From CAYMUC01 sp964471865 (GTDB taxonomy: Bacteria; Actinomycetota; Acidimicrobiia; Acidimicrobiales; Ilumatobacteraceae): a DNA stretch of 64,000 nucleotides. The translations under genes were made by a program, and so were the position numbers. The stretch lies in assembly GCA_964471865.1 (NCBI GenBank), contig CAYYHU010000001.1, positions 124,001-188,000 of the forward strand. Direction: 5' to 3'. Shown one piece after another: positions 1 to 7,205 of this stretch. Under the pieces are notes generated by a model that was given only the letters and a program-made list of their open reading frames with translations, was not told the origin of the DNA and did not search any database. Numbering within the stretch: position 1 is the first letter of the stretch; every line of letters begins with the position of its first letter.

Positions 1-353
1 AACACGAGCAGTGACACCAGATGGTCCGTCACCGCCAGACCGGCCACCGAGCCGGTGGATACCAGCGCTCCCGACACCATGAGAAAGCGCCGGCCTCGGC
101 GATCTCCCAGTGCCCCGATCACGGGACGGATGAGGATCGCGGCGATCGAGAACACTGCGGCCTGAGCACCGATCTCGGTTCCTCCGCCCGCGAGTTCATC
201 CTCGATGAAGACCGACAGGATCGGGTTTTGCATCCCCACGGCCAAGAAATAGACCGCGACGGCCAGGGTGACCACGAAGAAGCGACCCGTGACGAGGCGC
301 TGGCCAACCTGGGGTTCGAGAGGATGGGCACCGGCCGCAGCCGGCATGGTCAT
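1..353 (-). CDS. MFS transporter, N-terminal part (runs off the window)
   Basis: Only the first ~117 codons are in the window; the gene continues past base 1. The start MTMPAAAGAH is followed by a first hydrophobic helix (FFVVTLAVAVYFLAVG) and then by the loop 2-3 signature GALGDRRGRRFLM, the classic major facilitator motif A (G-x-L-x-D-R-x-G-R-R). It is therefore an inner-membrane secondary transporter or drug-efflux-type protein of unknown substrate. It lies 13 bases downstream of the acyl-CoA dehydrogenase on the same strand and is probably in its operon. An in-frame ATG two codons later is an equally possible start. Confidence 0.8.
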   Translation of the reverse strand, partial: MTMPAAAGAHPLEPQVGQRLVTGRFFVVTLAVAVYFLAVGMQNPILSVFIEDELAGGGTEIGAQAAVFSIAAILIRPVIGALGDRRGRRFLMVSGALVSTGSVAGLAVTDHLVSLLV

Positions 354-366
354 GACGGTTCCGGTC

Positions 367-1602
367 TCAGGAGCCCGTCTGGGGTTCCCTCGGGAGGCCG
401 AGGACGCGTTCCCCGACGATGTTGCGCTGAATCTGGCTGGTTCCACCCCAGATGGTCTCGGACCGGCTGAAGAAGAACGCCGACATCATCGGGCTGACCG
501 GATATCCCGGTCGGCGTTGCTCGCGTGCGGTCCCCGGCCATGACGCGCCTGCGCCGGCGTCCACCAGCATCGATTCGGGGCCCAGGATGTCGAGAGCCAG
601 TTCCATCGCAGCCTTGTGCATCTCGGACCAGAACATCTTGTTGGTGGCTCCGAGTGCCGCAACGGCTGGATCCTTGCGGCCGGCTACCGTCGCCGACAAC
701 GACCGCAGACCGTTGATCCGCAGGATCTGGATCTTGGTGTAGTACTCCATCAACCGCTGACGAATCCGAGGATCCTCGAGAGTTCCGTTGCGCGTCGCGG
801 CCGCGACCATCAAGCGGTACTCCTCTTCGAAGCGGCGATAGCCCGTCGTGGCCGACATGCCGCGTTCGAACGCGAGTGTCGAGTTGGCCACCTTCCATCC
901 GTTGTTGACGCCGCCCACGACATTGTCAGCCGGACACCGAGCATCGGTGAAGAACACCTCGGTGAACTCGGCGGTGCCATCGGGTTGGACGATGCCGCGC
1001 ACCTCGACCCCGGGCTGGCGCATCGGCACGAGGAGATAGGTGATGCCTTTGTGCTTGGGGGCGTCGGTATCGGTCCGGGTCAACAAGAAGCAGTAGTCAG
1101 CATGGTGACCACCCGTGGTCCACACCTTTTGTCCATTGATGATCCATTCGTCACCGTCGAGAACCGCCGAGGTCTTGAGCGACGCGAGGTCACTGCCCGA
1201 GTTCGGTTCGCTGAATCCCTGACACCACCGCACCCGGCCCTTGAGGATGTCGGGGAGGAATCGTTGTTTCTGCTCCTCGGTCCCCCACTGCAACAACGTG
1301 GGTCCCACCAAGGTGTCTCCGAAGAAGTCGGCGCGCATGGGGGCCTTGGCCCGAGCGAATTCCTCGGCGAGCACGACCCCTTGCATCGTGGACAACCCCT
1401 TACCGCCGTATTCGGTCGGCCAGGTCGCGCAGATCCATCCCCCCTCATAGAGCTTGGATGGCCACTGGGCGTTGAACGCCGACCGCTCCTCAGGCGACAT
1501 CTCGAAGTCATCGTCGAACCATCCATCCGGAAGATTCTCCTCGAGCCAACCCCGGATCTCGGCTCGGAACGACTCGGCATCGGAGGGATAGGTCAGGTCC
1601 AT
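367..1602 (-). CDS. Acyl-CoA dehydrogenase family protein
   Basis: A 411-residue flavoprotein of normal length for acyl-CoA dehydrogenases, which catalyse FAD-dependent alpha,beta-desaturation of an acyl-CoA. Visible landmarks are the N-terminal helical domain (WLEENLPDGW), the substrate/FAD stretch WCQGFSEPNSGSDLASLKT, the middle beta-domain (INGQKVWTTGGHHADYC) and the C-terminal ETIWGGTSQIQRNIVGERVLGL. I chose ATG at 1602 because MDLTYPSDAESFRAEIRGWL matches the usual family start. An in-frame GTG at 1686 would add 28 non-conserved residues and would overlap the box at 1682-1719. The GGAG before 1602 is unusually close to the ATG. It is followed by an MFS transporter on the same strand. The acyl substrate cannot be told from sequence. 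Confidence 0.88.
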   Translation of the reverse strand: MDLTYPSDAESFRAEIRGWLEENLPDGWFDDDFEMSPEERSAFNAQWPSKLYEGGWICATWPTEYGGKGLSTMQGVVLAEEFARAKAPMRADFFGDTLVGPTLLQWGTEEQKQRFLPDILKGRVRWCQGFSEPNSGSDLASLKTSAVLDGDEWIINGQKVWTTGGHHADYCFLLTRTDTDAPKHKGITYLLVPMRQPGVEVRGIVQPDGTAEFTEVFFTDARCPADNVVGGVNNGWKVANSTLAFERGMSATTGYRRFEEEYRLMVAAATRNGTLEDPRIRQRLMEYYTKIQILRINGLRSLSATVAGRKDPAVAALGATNKMFWSEMHKAAMELALDILGPESMLVDAGAGASWPGTAREQRRPGYPVSPMMSAFFFSRSETIWGGTSQIQRNIVGERVLGLPREPQTGS

Positions 1603-1681
1603 CTCCGTAGTTTGACGTTTCCGCTGCTCACGGGTCCATCCCGGGGCGAAGGGCTCAGACCCAGGCGGGGTGAACGCCACG

Positions 1682-1719
1682 TTCACACGTCGTTCACAGG
1701 ACGAAAACCGGCGGGCAAC
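1682..1719. promoter_or_regulatory. GlnR-like box (four half-sites at 11-bp spacing)
   Basis: TTCAC-n6-TTCAC-n6-AAAAC-n6-GCAAC, with AC dinucleotides at 1685, 1696, 1707 and 1718. The GlnR consensus in actinomycetes is gTnAC-n6-GaAAC repeated. It lies between the divergent acyl-CoA dehydrogenase and the winged-helix gene (24 bases before its ATG). The first two units also resemble 11-bp PhoP direct repeats (GTTCACACGTC, GTTCACAGGAC). Confidence 0.5.
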
Positions 1720-1742
1720 AGCATCACGGCACCGTCCTCGCC

Positions 1743-2009
1743 ATGAGTGACGCCTCGCAAGGTCCTGCGCGCCTCCCCGATGCCGAACGAGCTGTCTTGG
1801 CCGTGCTCGTCGATCATGTGGGTCGAGTCGTCACCCGACGAGAGCTCGCCCGCCTCGCCGGGCTGGCGGATCGAAGCCAACGTCGCTGCGATGCTGCGCT
1901 CGTCGTGGTACGGCGACTCCTCGGCGCCGATCGGGTTGTGACGGTGAGGGGTCGCGGGTGGATGCTCGACCCTTCAGCGCTCGATGACGCCCGTGAACTC
2001 TTGGGCTGA
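1743..2009 (+). CDS. Small winged-helix DNA-binding protein (OmpR-type effector domain only)
   Basis: An 88-residue protein made almost entirely of one OmpR/PhoB-type winged helix (Trans_reg_C). VGRVVTRRELARLAGL matches the PGRVxSRxxLxxxVWG segment, CDAALVVVRRLLGADRVV matches the recognition helix (VDVHIxRLRxKL), and VTVRGRGWML matches the TVRGxGYxL wing. There is no receiver domain, so control cannot be by phosphorylation of this protein. Similar stand-alone or fused effector domains occur in nitrogen regulators such as NnaR. That link is an inference from the neighbouring amt-PII genes and the GlnR-like boxes on both sides. There is no clear Shine-Dalgarno sequence. Its DNA target is unknown. 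Confidence 0.7.
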   Translation: MSDASQGPARLPDAERAVLAVLVDHVGRVVTRRELARLAGLADRSQRRCDAALVVVRRLLGADRVVTVRGRGWMLDPSALDDARELLG

Positions 2010-2052
2010 GCGCGTCAGCGCTGGTCATGGCGCTGCCGTCGCTGACGAACAC

Positions 2053-2090
2053 GCCACAGACTCGAAACATTGACAAGACAACCGGGAAAC
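2053..2090 (+). promoter_or_regulatory. GlnR-like box in the amt promoter
   Basis: GCCAC-n6-GAAAC-n6-AAGAC-n6-GAAAC, with an AC every 11 bases (2056, 2067, 2078, 2089). This is the closest match in the window to the actinomycete GlnR consensus gTnAC-n6-GaAAC-n6-GTnAC-n6-GaAAC. A possible -10 hexamer TACCGT follows at 2101-2106. The box would then cover about -60 to -23 relative to the start of transcription, a position that suits an activator. Confidence 0.65.
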
Positions 2091-2196
2091 CTGGGCTTCC
2101 TACCGTGCCCCTCCGTCGGGTCAGCGTCGCCCCGACATCACAGATGTCACTCGATCCGGGCCACGCTCTCGGGCCCGGTCCCCCCAAGGAGGAACA

Positions 2197-3564
2197 ATGC
2201 GACGAAGGTGGTGGGCTGTAGTTCCAGCGACTGCAGCGCTGACCCTGACGGGTGCCGTACCGGCATTCGCGCAGGACGGACCCACGGGCGGCGACGTCCA
2301 GGCCGTTCTCGACAACGTGTGGATCCTGGTGGCTGGCTGCCTCGTGTTCTTCATGCAGGCCGGCTTCGCCCTGCTCGAGGCTGGTCTGACCCGGGCCAAG
2401 AACGTGGTCAACATCATGGCCAAGAACCTCGCCGACATGATGGTGGGCGTCATCGCCTTCCTGGCCGTCGGCTACGCCTTCGCCTTTGGCGGTGACGGCT
2501 GGTTCATCGGAACCGACGGATTCTTCCTGTCAGGACTGAATCCCTTCGACATCGGCTCGAGCGGAGTCGGCAACTTGACGACATCGTCGTTCTTCTTCTT
2601 CCAGGTCGTCTTCGCAGCAACCGCCGTGACGATCGCCTCGGGAGCCATGGCGGAACGTACGAAGTTCGTGAGCTACCTGATCTTCTCCGCCGTCATGACG
2701 GCGTTGATCTACCCGATCATCGTGCACTGGACCTGGGGCGGTGGCCTCATCGCTCGGATCAACATCGGCGACGCGGTCTACACCGACTTCGCCGGATCCG
2801 GCGTGGTGCACATGACCGGTGGTGTGGCCGCTCTCATGGGTGCGATCATCCTCGGTCCTCGCCTGGGCAAGTACGGCCCCGACGGCAAGCCTCGGGCCAT
2901 TCCGGGTCACAACATCCCCCTTGCCATCATCGGTGTGTTCATCCTGTGGCTCGGCTGGTTCGGCTTCAACCCCGGATCCGAGCTCGCAGCTGACACCTTC
3001 GTGATGTGGGTGGCGGTCAACACCCTCGTCGCCGGTGCCGCCGGTGGACTGTTGGCCACGATCACGGTGTGGATCAAGACCGGCAAGCCCGACGTCGCCA
3101 TGTCGGGTAACGGCGTGCTCGCCGGCCTGGTCGGCATCACCGCCGGTTGTGGAACGATGAACGTGTTCGGCGCCTTCGTCACCGGAGCGATCGCTGGCAT
3201 CATCGTGGTGTTCGCAGTGTTCGGTCTCGACCGGGCCAAGGTCGACGATCCGGTGGGTGCGGTCAGCGTTCACGGTATCTGCGGTGCCTGGGGCCTCATC
3301 GCCATCGGCCTCTTCGCTCGCTACGACGACGCCTTCTTGGGCCGTGACGAAGCCGGCTTGTTCTACGGTGGAGGCATCGAGCAGCTGATCGTGCAGATCC
3401 TGATGGTGCTCATCATCGCCGCCTTCGTGGCGGTGACCACCGGCATCCTCTTCACGGTGATCAAGAAGACCATCGGTCTGCGGGTCACCGCCGAGGAGGA
3501 GCACGAGGGTCTCGACATCCTCGAGCACGGTATGGGCGGCTACGCCCCGGACGTGGTCAAGTGA
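2197..3564 (+). CDS. amt: Ammonium transporter (Amt/MEP/Rh family)
   Basis: A 455-residue trimeric ammonium channel. A cleavable N-terminal signal (WWAVVPATAALTLTGAVPAFA) precedes about eleven membrane helices. Family signatures are visible: FFMQAGFALLEAGLTRAKN near the start, FAATAVTIASGAMAER, VHMTGGVAALMGA, WLGWFGFNPGS and, near the end, VSVHGICGAWGLIAIG. The start is fixed by the strong Shine-Dalgarno AAGGAGG about 5 bases upstream of ATG. PII follows after 28 bases, the usual amt-glnK arrangement in which PII plugs the channel when nitrogen is plentiful. The GlnR-like box at 2053-2090 suggests induction by nitrogen limitation. Confidence 0.97.
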   Translation: MRRRWWAVVPATAALTLTGAVPAFAQDGPTGGDVQAVLDNVWILVAGCLVFFMQAGFALLEAGLTRAKNVVNIMAKNLADMMVGVIAFLAVGYAFAFGGDGWFIGTDGFFLSGLNPFDIGSSGVGNLTTSSFFFFQVVFAATAVTIASGAMAERTKFVSYLIFSAVMTALIYPIIVHWTWGGGLIARINIGDAVYTDFAGSGVVHMTGGVAALMGAIILGPRLGKYGPDGKPRAIPGHNIPLAIIGVFILWLGWFGFNPGSELAADTFVMWVAVNTLVAGAAGGLLATITVWIKTGKPDVAMSGNGVLAGLVGITAGCGTMNVFGAFVTGAIAGIIVVFAVFGLDRAKVDDPVGAVSVHGICGAWGLIAIGLFARYDDAFLGRDEAGLFYGGGIEQLIVQILMVLIIAAFVAVTTGILFTVIKKTIGLRVTAEEEHEGLDILEHGMGGYAPDVVK

Positions 3565-3592
3565 CCGCGGGCCACGGACAAGGAGACCAACG

Positions 3593-3931
3593 ATGAAGAG
3601 CATCACCGCCATCATCAAGCCCTTCAAACTCGATGAGGTGAAGGACGCCCTGCGGGGAATCGGCATCCAGGGGATGACCGTGACCGAGGCCCGAGGCTTC
3701 GGCCGTCAGGGTGGGCACACCGAGACCTACCGTGGAGCGGAATATCAGATCGAGTTCGTGCCCAAGGTGCGCCTCGAACTGGTGGTCGCTGACGGCGATG
3801 TCGACCGCGTGGTCGACGCCATCGTTGGTGCCGCTCAGACGGGCAAGATCGGCGACGGCAAGATCTGGGTGAGCGATGTCGAACGCATCGTCCGGATCCG
3901 CACCGCCGAGGAGGGCCCAGAGGCCGTCTGA
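3593..3931 (+). CDS. glnK: PII nitrogen regulatory protein
   Basis: A 112-residue PII protein, exactly family length. MKSITAIIKPFKLDEVKDAL is the classic beginning. The T-loop TYRGAEYQIEF carries Tyr51, the residue that is uridylylated in proteobacteria and adenylylated in actinomycetes. The signature GKIGDGKIWV and the terminal beta-strand VERIVRIRT complete the fold that binds ATP/ADP and 2-oxoglutarate. An AAGGAG Shine-Dalgarno lies 8 bases before ATG. Co-transcription with amt fits GlnK, which gates Amt. The expected third gene, glnD, is absent here; an FrhB-family gene follows instead. Confidence 0.96.
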   Translation: MKSITAIIKPFKLDEVKDALRGIGIQGMTVTEARGFGRQGGHTETYRGAEYQIEFVPKVRLELVVADGDVDRVVDAIVGAAQTGKIGDGKIWVSDVERIVRIRTAEEGPEAV

Positions 3932-3954
3932 ACCTCTGGGTGACGAGAGCGGCG

Positions 3955-3984
3955 GTGGCCGGGATGCCCAGGCATCCCGGCCAC
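3955..3984 (+). terminator. Perfect 14-bp hairpin after amt-glnK
   Basis: GTGGCCGGGATGCC, a 2-base spacer, then its exact reverse complement. It sits 24 bases after the PII stop. No T-run follows, so it would be an intrinsic terminator of the T-poor kind common in high-GC actinobacteria, or an mRNA-stabilising hairpin. Confidence 0.6.
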
Positions 3985-4021
3985 TGTCGCGTCCGGATCC
4001 TGGTCACCGTCAACCGGCGCG

Positions 4022-4027
4022 TAGATT
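4022..4027 (+). promoter_or_regulatory. -10 hexamer TAGATT, leaderless start of the FrhB gene
   Basis: TAGATT followed by 7 bases and ATG at 4035. There is no Shine-Dalgarno sequence. Confidence 0.5.
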
Positions 4028-4034
4028 GGACGAT

Positions 4035-5300
4035 ATGACGGTCACTGAGACACCCGCCCCCGCCACGACGCGCTGGACGGCGCAGTGGAAAGAGCTCTAC
4101 GACGAGGTCATCACGACGGGGTTGTGTACGGGATGTGCGGGATGTGTGATCTCATGTCCTCATGACGTGATCGGCTACGAGCACGAGGAAGGCAAGTACA
4201 AGCCGTTCCACCTCGAAGACGAACTCGGTCCGTCGAACTGTCTGCACGGTGAAAAGGGCTGCACGACCTGCACCCGGGCGTGCCCTCGCTTCCGAGCCTG
4301 GGAACCCCAAGCCGATGAGCATCTCTTCGGCCGAGTCCGCGAACCCGATGAGATGTACGGGGTTGCTCGACAGTTGCTCTTGGTGCGTGCCAGCGACGAG
4401 ATGGTGCACAAGATGGGTCAGGACGGTGGCTTCGTCAGCGCCATGCTGATCTGGCTACTCGAGCACGACTACATCGACGGGGCCCTCACATCGTTCCTCG
4501 AGGAATCGGATCCCTGGAAGGCCCGGCCCGGAATCGCCCGGAACAAAGATGAGGTTCTCGCGTCTGCGGGCAGCCGGTACACGTATTCGGCGAACACCCT
4601 GGCTCTCAAAGAAGCCCAGGAGGAGAAACTGTCGCGTCTCGCCCTGGTCGGGATGAGCTGTCAGACCTCGGTGCTGCCGATCATGTGGAGCCGCAAGGTC
4701 GGCAAGGTCTCCAAGCCCTTCTTGTTCAACGTGGGTTTGTTGTGTTCCAAGACCTTCGACGATGCGATCTTCGAAGAGTTGTTCTGGGCGAAGTACGGCC
4801 TCGCCAAGGACCAGATGGTGAAGATGAACATCAAGGGCGTCTTCCAGATCTGGATGAAGGACGGCTCCTACCACGAGATCGATTTGAAGGAATGCCACGC
4901 CTGGACCCGGGAGGGATGCAAGCGGTGTCCTGATTTCTCCGCTGAACATGCCGACATCTCCACCGGGGGGATCGGTGAGGACAACGACTGGACGCTGTGT
5001 GTGGTGCGGACCGAACTCGGTGAGGAGGTCATGAACCGGATGATCGCCGATGGTTCGGTGATCGCTCGGCCCGCCGAAGGGGACGCGACGGCGATGAAGC
5101 TGTTGCGGATGCTCTCGATCGTGTCGCGGCGCCGCTGGGGCCAAGGTGTGGATCCGGCGCCCACGATCGGTGTTCCGCCGCCCAAGAAGAAAGCAGCCGC
5201 CGCCAAGCCTGCCGACGCGCCGGCACCCGCCGCCGCTGAGGGCACCCCACCGGCGGCGTCTGAGCCCTCAGGCGAGTCCGGCAGCCCCGCGAGCAGCTGA
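4035..5300 (+). CDS. Coenzyme F420 hydrogenase/dehydrogenase beta-subunit family protein (FrhB-like)
   Basis: A 421-residue FrhB-family iron-sulfur flavoprotein. The N-terminal ferredoxin-like part holds two cysteine clusters: CTGCAGCVISCPHD (residues ~31-44) and CLHGEKGCTTCTRACPRF (~69-86). The FrhB core follows, with the FAD/F420-binding segments MGQDGGFVSAML and SAGSRYTYSAN, and later VGMSCQ and CKRCPDFSAEHADISTGG. The family moves electrons between reduced F420 and ferredoxin or a partner flavoprotein. From about residue 375 the chain is a low-complexity Pro/Ala/Lys tail. Start 4035 fits a leaderless transcript. Its 3' end overlaps the convergent glycosylase gene by 33 bases. The physiological partner is unknown. 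Confidence 0.85.
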   Translation: MTVTETPAPATTRWTAQWKELYDEVITTGLCTGCAGCVISCPHDVIGYEHEEGKYKPFHLEDELGPSNCLHGEKGCTTCTRACPRFRAWEPQADEHLFGRVREPDEMYGVARQLLLVRASDEMVHKMGQDGGFVSAMLIWLLEHDYIDGALTSFLEESDPWKARPGIARNKDEVLASAGSRYTYSANTLALKEAQEEKLSRLALVGMSCQTSVLPIMWSRKVGKVSKPFLFNVGLLCSKTFDDAIFEELFWAKYGLAKDQMVKMNIKGVFQIWMKDGSYHEIDLKECHAWTREGCKRCPDFSAEHADISTGGIGEDNDWTLCVVRTELGEEVMNRMIADGSVIARPAEGDATAMKLLRMLSIVSRRRWGQGVDPAPTIGVPPPKKKAAAAKPADAPAPAAAEGTPPAASEPSGESGSPASS

Positions 5301-5987
5301 GACCGCCTCGTCGAGCATCGTCTCGGTCAGGCGCCCCGTGAAGGTGTTCTGCTGAGACGGGTGGAACGAGCCCACGAGACGCAAGGGCCGAACTGCGTCA
5401 CCCTCTCCGAGGGTCACCTCGGCCTGGGCTCCATGGCCGAATCGGGGCCGAGGCCGCGTCCCGACGAGATCACACAGGGCGTTCCACGCGAAGGCACCCA
5501 GACACAACACGGCGCGGAGGTGGCTCAAGAGTTCGAGTTCGCGCACCAAGAACGGGGTACAGGCGAGTCGCTCCTCGGGTGTGGGTCGGTTCTGGGGCGG
5601 AGCGCAGCGCACCGCCGAGGTCACCCAGACGCCGCTCAAGGCAAGACCGTCGTCTCGCGACACCGACGTTGCCTGATTGGCCAGACCGGCTCGATGAAGG
5701 GCCCGATACAGCCAGTCCCCGGAGCGATCGCCGGTGAAGATCCTCCCTGTGCGATTCGCTCCGTGAGCGGCCGGAGCCAACCCGAGAACGAGCAGCGGCG
5801 CCTGAGGATCACCGAAGCCGGGAACGGGCCGACCCCAATACTCCTCATCGCGGTAGGCGGCTCGACGCTCACGCGCCACCTGTTCTCGCCAGTCGACGAG
5901 GCGCTGACATCGACGACAGTGGGCGATCTCGCGGGCGAGTTGGTCGAGACCTTCGGATCCGGTCGGCTGCGGTGTCGTAGAAGCCAC
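5268..5987 (-). CDS. udgB: Family 5 uracil-DNA glycosylase (UdgB type)
   Basis: A 239-residue DNA repair glycosylase that excises uracil and other deaminated bases. Recognisable are CRRCQRL (Fe-S ligands), the family 5 active-site region GLAPAAHGANRTGRIFTGD, VRCAPPQNRPTPEE with a further cysteine, and the C-terminal motif SFHPSQQNTFTGRLT. The longer reading from 6146 adds 53 low-complexity residues. An ATG at 6017 would interlock with the start of the divergent phosphatase. I prefer GTG at 5987 because TACTGT lies exactly 6 bases upstream, as in the other leaderless genes here. Confidence 0.88.
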   Translation of the reverse strand: MASTTPQPTGSEGLDQLAREIAHCRRCQRLVDWREQVARERRAAYRDEEYWGRPVPGFGDPQAPLLVLGLAPAAHGANRTGRIFTGDRSGDWLYRALHRAGLANQATSVSRDDGLALSGVWVTSAVRCAPPQNRPTPEERLACTPFLVRELELLSHLRAVLCLGAFAWNALCDLVGTRPRPRFGHGAQAEVTLGEGDAVRPLRLVGSFHPSQQNTFTGRLTETMLDEAVSAARGAAGLA

Positions 5988-5993
5988 GTCGGA

Positions 5994-5999
5994 ACAGTA
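5994..5999 (-). promoter_or_regulatory. -10 hexamer TACTGT, leaderless start of udgB
   Basis: TACTGT on the minus strand, 6 bases before GTG at 5987. A forward TAGGTT at 5998-6003 overlaps it and could serve the divergent phosphatase gene. Confidence 0.45.
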
Positions 6000-6015
6000 G
6001 GTTGACACCCAGGAC

Positions 6016-6717
6016 ATGGCGACTCGATCCCGATCCCCCCACCCCCGAGGGGCGGGCGCCTCCGCCCAGCGGCGGCGGCGGCCGACGGGGCCGCCCCCCC
6101 CGGGCGGGCGGCGCGGACGCCCTGGCCAGACGCCGACCACGGGCAAGGTTCTGCCCGGTCGGGCTCCGGGATTGCATCTCGCCGAGACCGGGCTCGCTCA
6201 GGCCCAGCGGGCTGCTGAGCGGTTAGCGGAGCTCACTCGGGTGGACGCGGTGTACGCCTCGCCTCTGGAACGGGCTCGAGAAACCGCCGCGCCGATCGCC
6301 AAGGCTCTCGGACACAAGGTCATACGGGAACGGGGTCTGCTCGAATGCGACTTCGGTGACTGGACGGGACGGGAACTCGCTGAGTTGATGAAACTGCCCG
6401 AGTGGTCCACGGTGCAACGGGCGCCCTCCACGTTCCGGTTTCCGGGGGGCGAGAGCTTTTCGGAGATGCAGCATCGGATCGTGGGAACCCTCGATCGTCT
6501 GCGGGTGCAGCATCCGGGGGGCACGATCGTGTGTGTGTCTCATGCCGATCCCATCAAGGCGGCAATCGCTCATGCGGTGGGCACTCATCTGGATCTGTTC
6601 CAGCGCATCGTGATCAGCACCTGTTCGGTGACCGCTCTCGCGTATGGATCGGGAGGTCCGATCGCGTTGACGGTGAACTCGACGGGGGGATCGTTGTCGG
6701 AGTTGGCGCCGTCATGA
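6016..6717 (+). CDS. Histidine phosphatase family protein with a damaged N-terminus (MSMEG_4193-type)
   Basis: A 233-residue reading frame. From about residue 40 it matches phosphoglycerate-mutase-like histidine phosphatases: GQTPTTGKVLPGRAPGLHLA, YASPLERARETAAPIA, ECDFGDWTGRELAEL and the second catalytic histidine in CVSHADPIKAA. The expected first beta-strand and RHG motif (normally LLVRHGQTPTTG) are missing. The frame reads GRRGRPGQTPTTG, with Pro where the catalytic His should be, behind an Arg/Pro/Gly-rich leader encoded by the very GC-rich patch 6040-6125. No other frame restores the motif. It is either a sequencing/assembly error or an inactivated enzyme. The ATGA overlap with DUF3090 marks the usual actinobacterial cluster. 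Confidence 0.75.
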   Translation: MATRSRSPHPRGAGASAQRRRRPTGPPPPGGRRGRPGQTPTTGKVLPGRAPGLHLAETGLAQAQRAAERLAELTRVDAVYASPLERARETAAPIAKALGHKVIRERGLLECDFGDWTGRELAELMKLPEWSTVQRAPSTFRFPGGESFSEMQHRIVGTLDRLRVQHPGGTIVCVSHADPIKAAIAHAVGTHLDLFQRIVISTCSVTALAYGSGGPIALTVNSTGGSLSELAPS

Positions 6718-7205
6718 GTGTGTTCTTCCAGTTCGATCACGCCGACGCCTTCGCGACGGGAACGGTGGGTCGGCCCGGGGCCCGCACGTTCTTTCTCCAG
6801 ATTCGTTCCGATGAGCATCACGTCACGGTGAAATGTGAAAAGCAGCAGGTCGCCGCGATGGCGGAGCATCTGCGGTCGTTGCTCGCATCCGTAGACGCAC
6901 CCGCATGGACTCCGACACCCCCGCCCCTGGTCGAACCGGTGGAAGCGGCCTTCGTTCTCGGTCCGATCGGACTGGCGATCGACCCTGACTCGGGAACCTT
7001 CATCTTGCAACTCGACGAGATGATCCTCGAGGACGAAGAAGAGTTCGAGGGGGTCGCCGGTTCGGTTCGGGTGGTGCTGCAACCTGCTCAGATCGCGGCG
7101 TTCTGTGAACAGGCCGACACGATCGTGGCGGCGGGACGTCCGAGTTGTCCGTTCTGTTCGGGCCCCATCGACCCCGAGGGCCATCCATGTCCGCGGATGA
7201 ACTGA
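6714..7205 (+). CDS. DUF3090 family protein
   Basis: A 163-residue protein of the actinobacterial DUF3090 family; its biochemical role is unknown. It begins MSVFFQFDHADAFATGTVG, carries PGARTFFLQIRSD, an acidic middle (EMILEDEEEFEG), and ends with a putative zinc-ribbon-like segment CPFCSGPIDPEGHPCPRMN (three cysteines plus His). The start at 6714 overlaps the phosphatase stop (ATGA), and the end overlaps the next gene by 19 bases, so the three are translationally coupled. In many actinobacteria this trio sits next to mshC (mycothiol ligase). Here the complex I operon follows instead. Confidence 0.88.
   Translation: MSVFFQFDHADAFATGTVGRPGARTFFLQIRSDEHHVTVKCEKQQVAAMAEHLRSLLASVDAPAWTPTPPPLVEPVEAAFVLGPIGLAIDPDSGTFILQLDEMILEDEEEFEGVAGSVRVVLQPAQIAAFCEQADTIVAAGRPSCPFCSGPIDPEGHPCPRMN

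Noticed and set aside
1682..1702. PhoP (Pho) box made of two 11-base repeats GTTCACACGTC and GTTCACAGGAC
   Set aside because: The AC periodicity continues for two more 11-base steps (1707, 1718) and the neighbours are nitrogen genes, so a GlnR-type reading is preferred; PhoP binding is kept as an alternative.
5988..6146. N-terminal extension of the uracil-DNA glycosylase to 6146 or 6017
   Set aside because: The extra residues are low complexity and overlap the divergent phosphatase start; GTG 5987 has a leaderless-type -10 in place.
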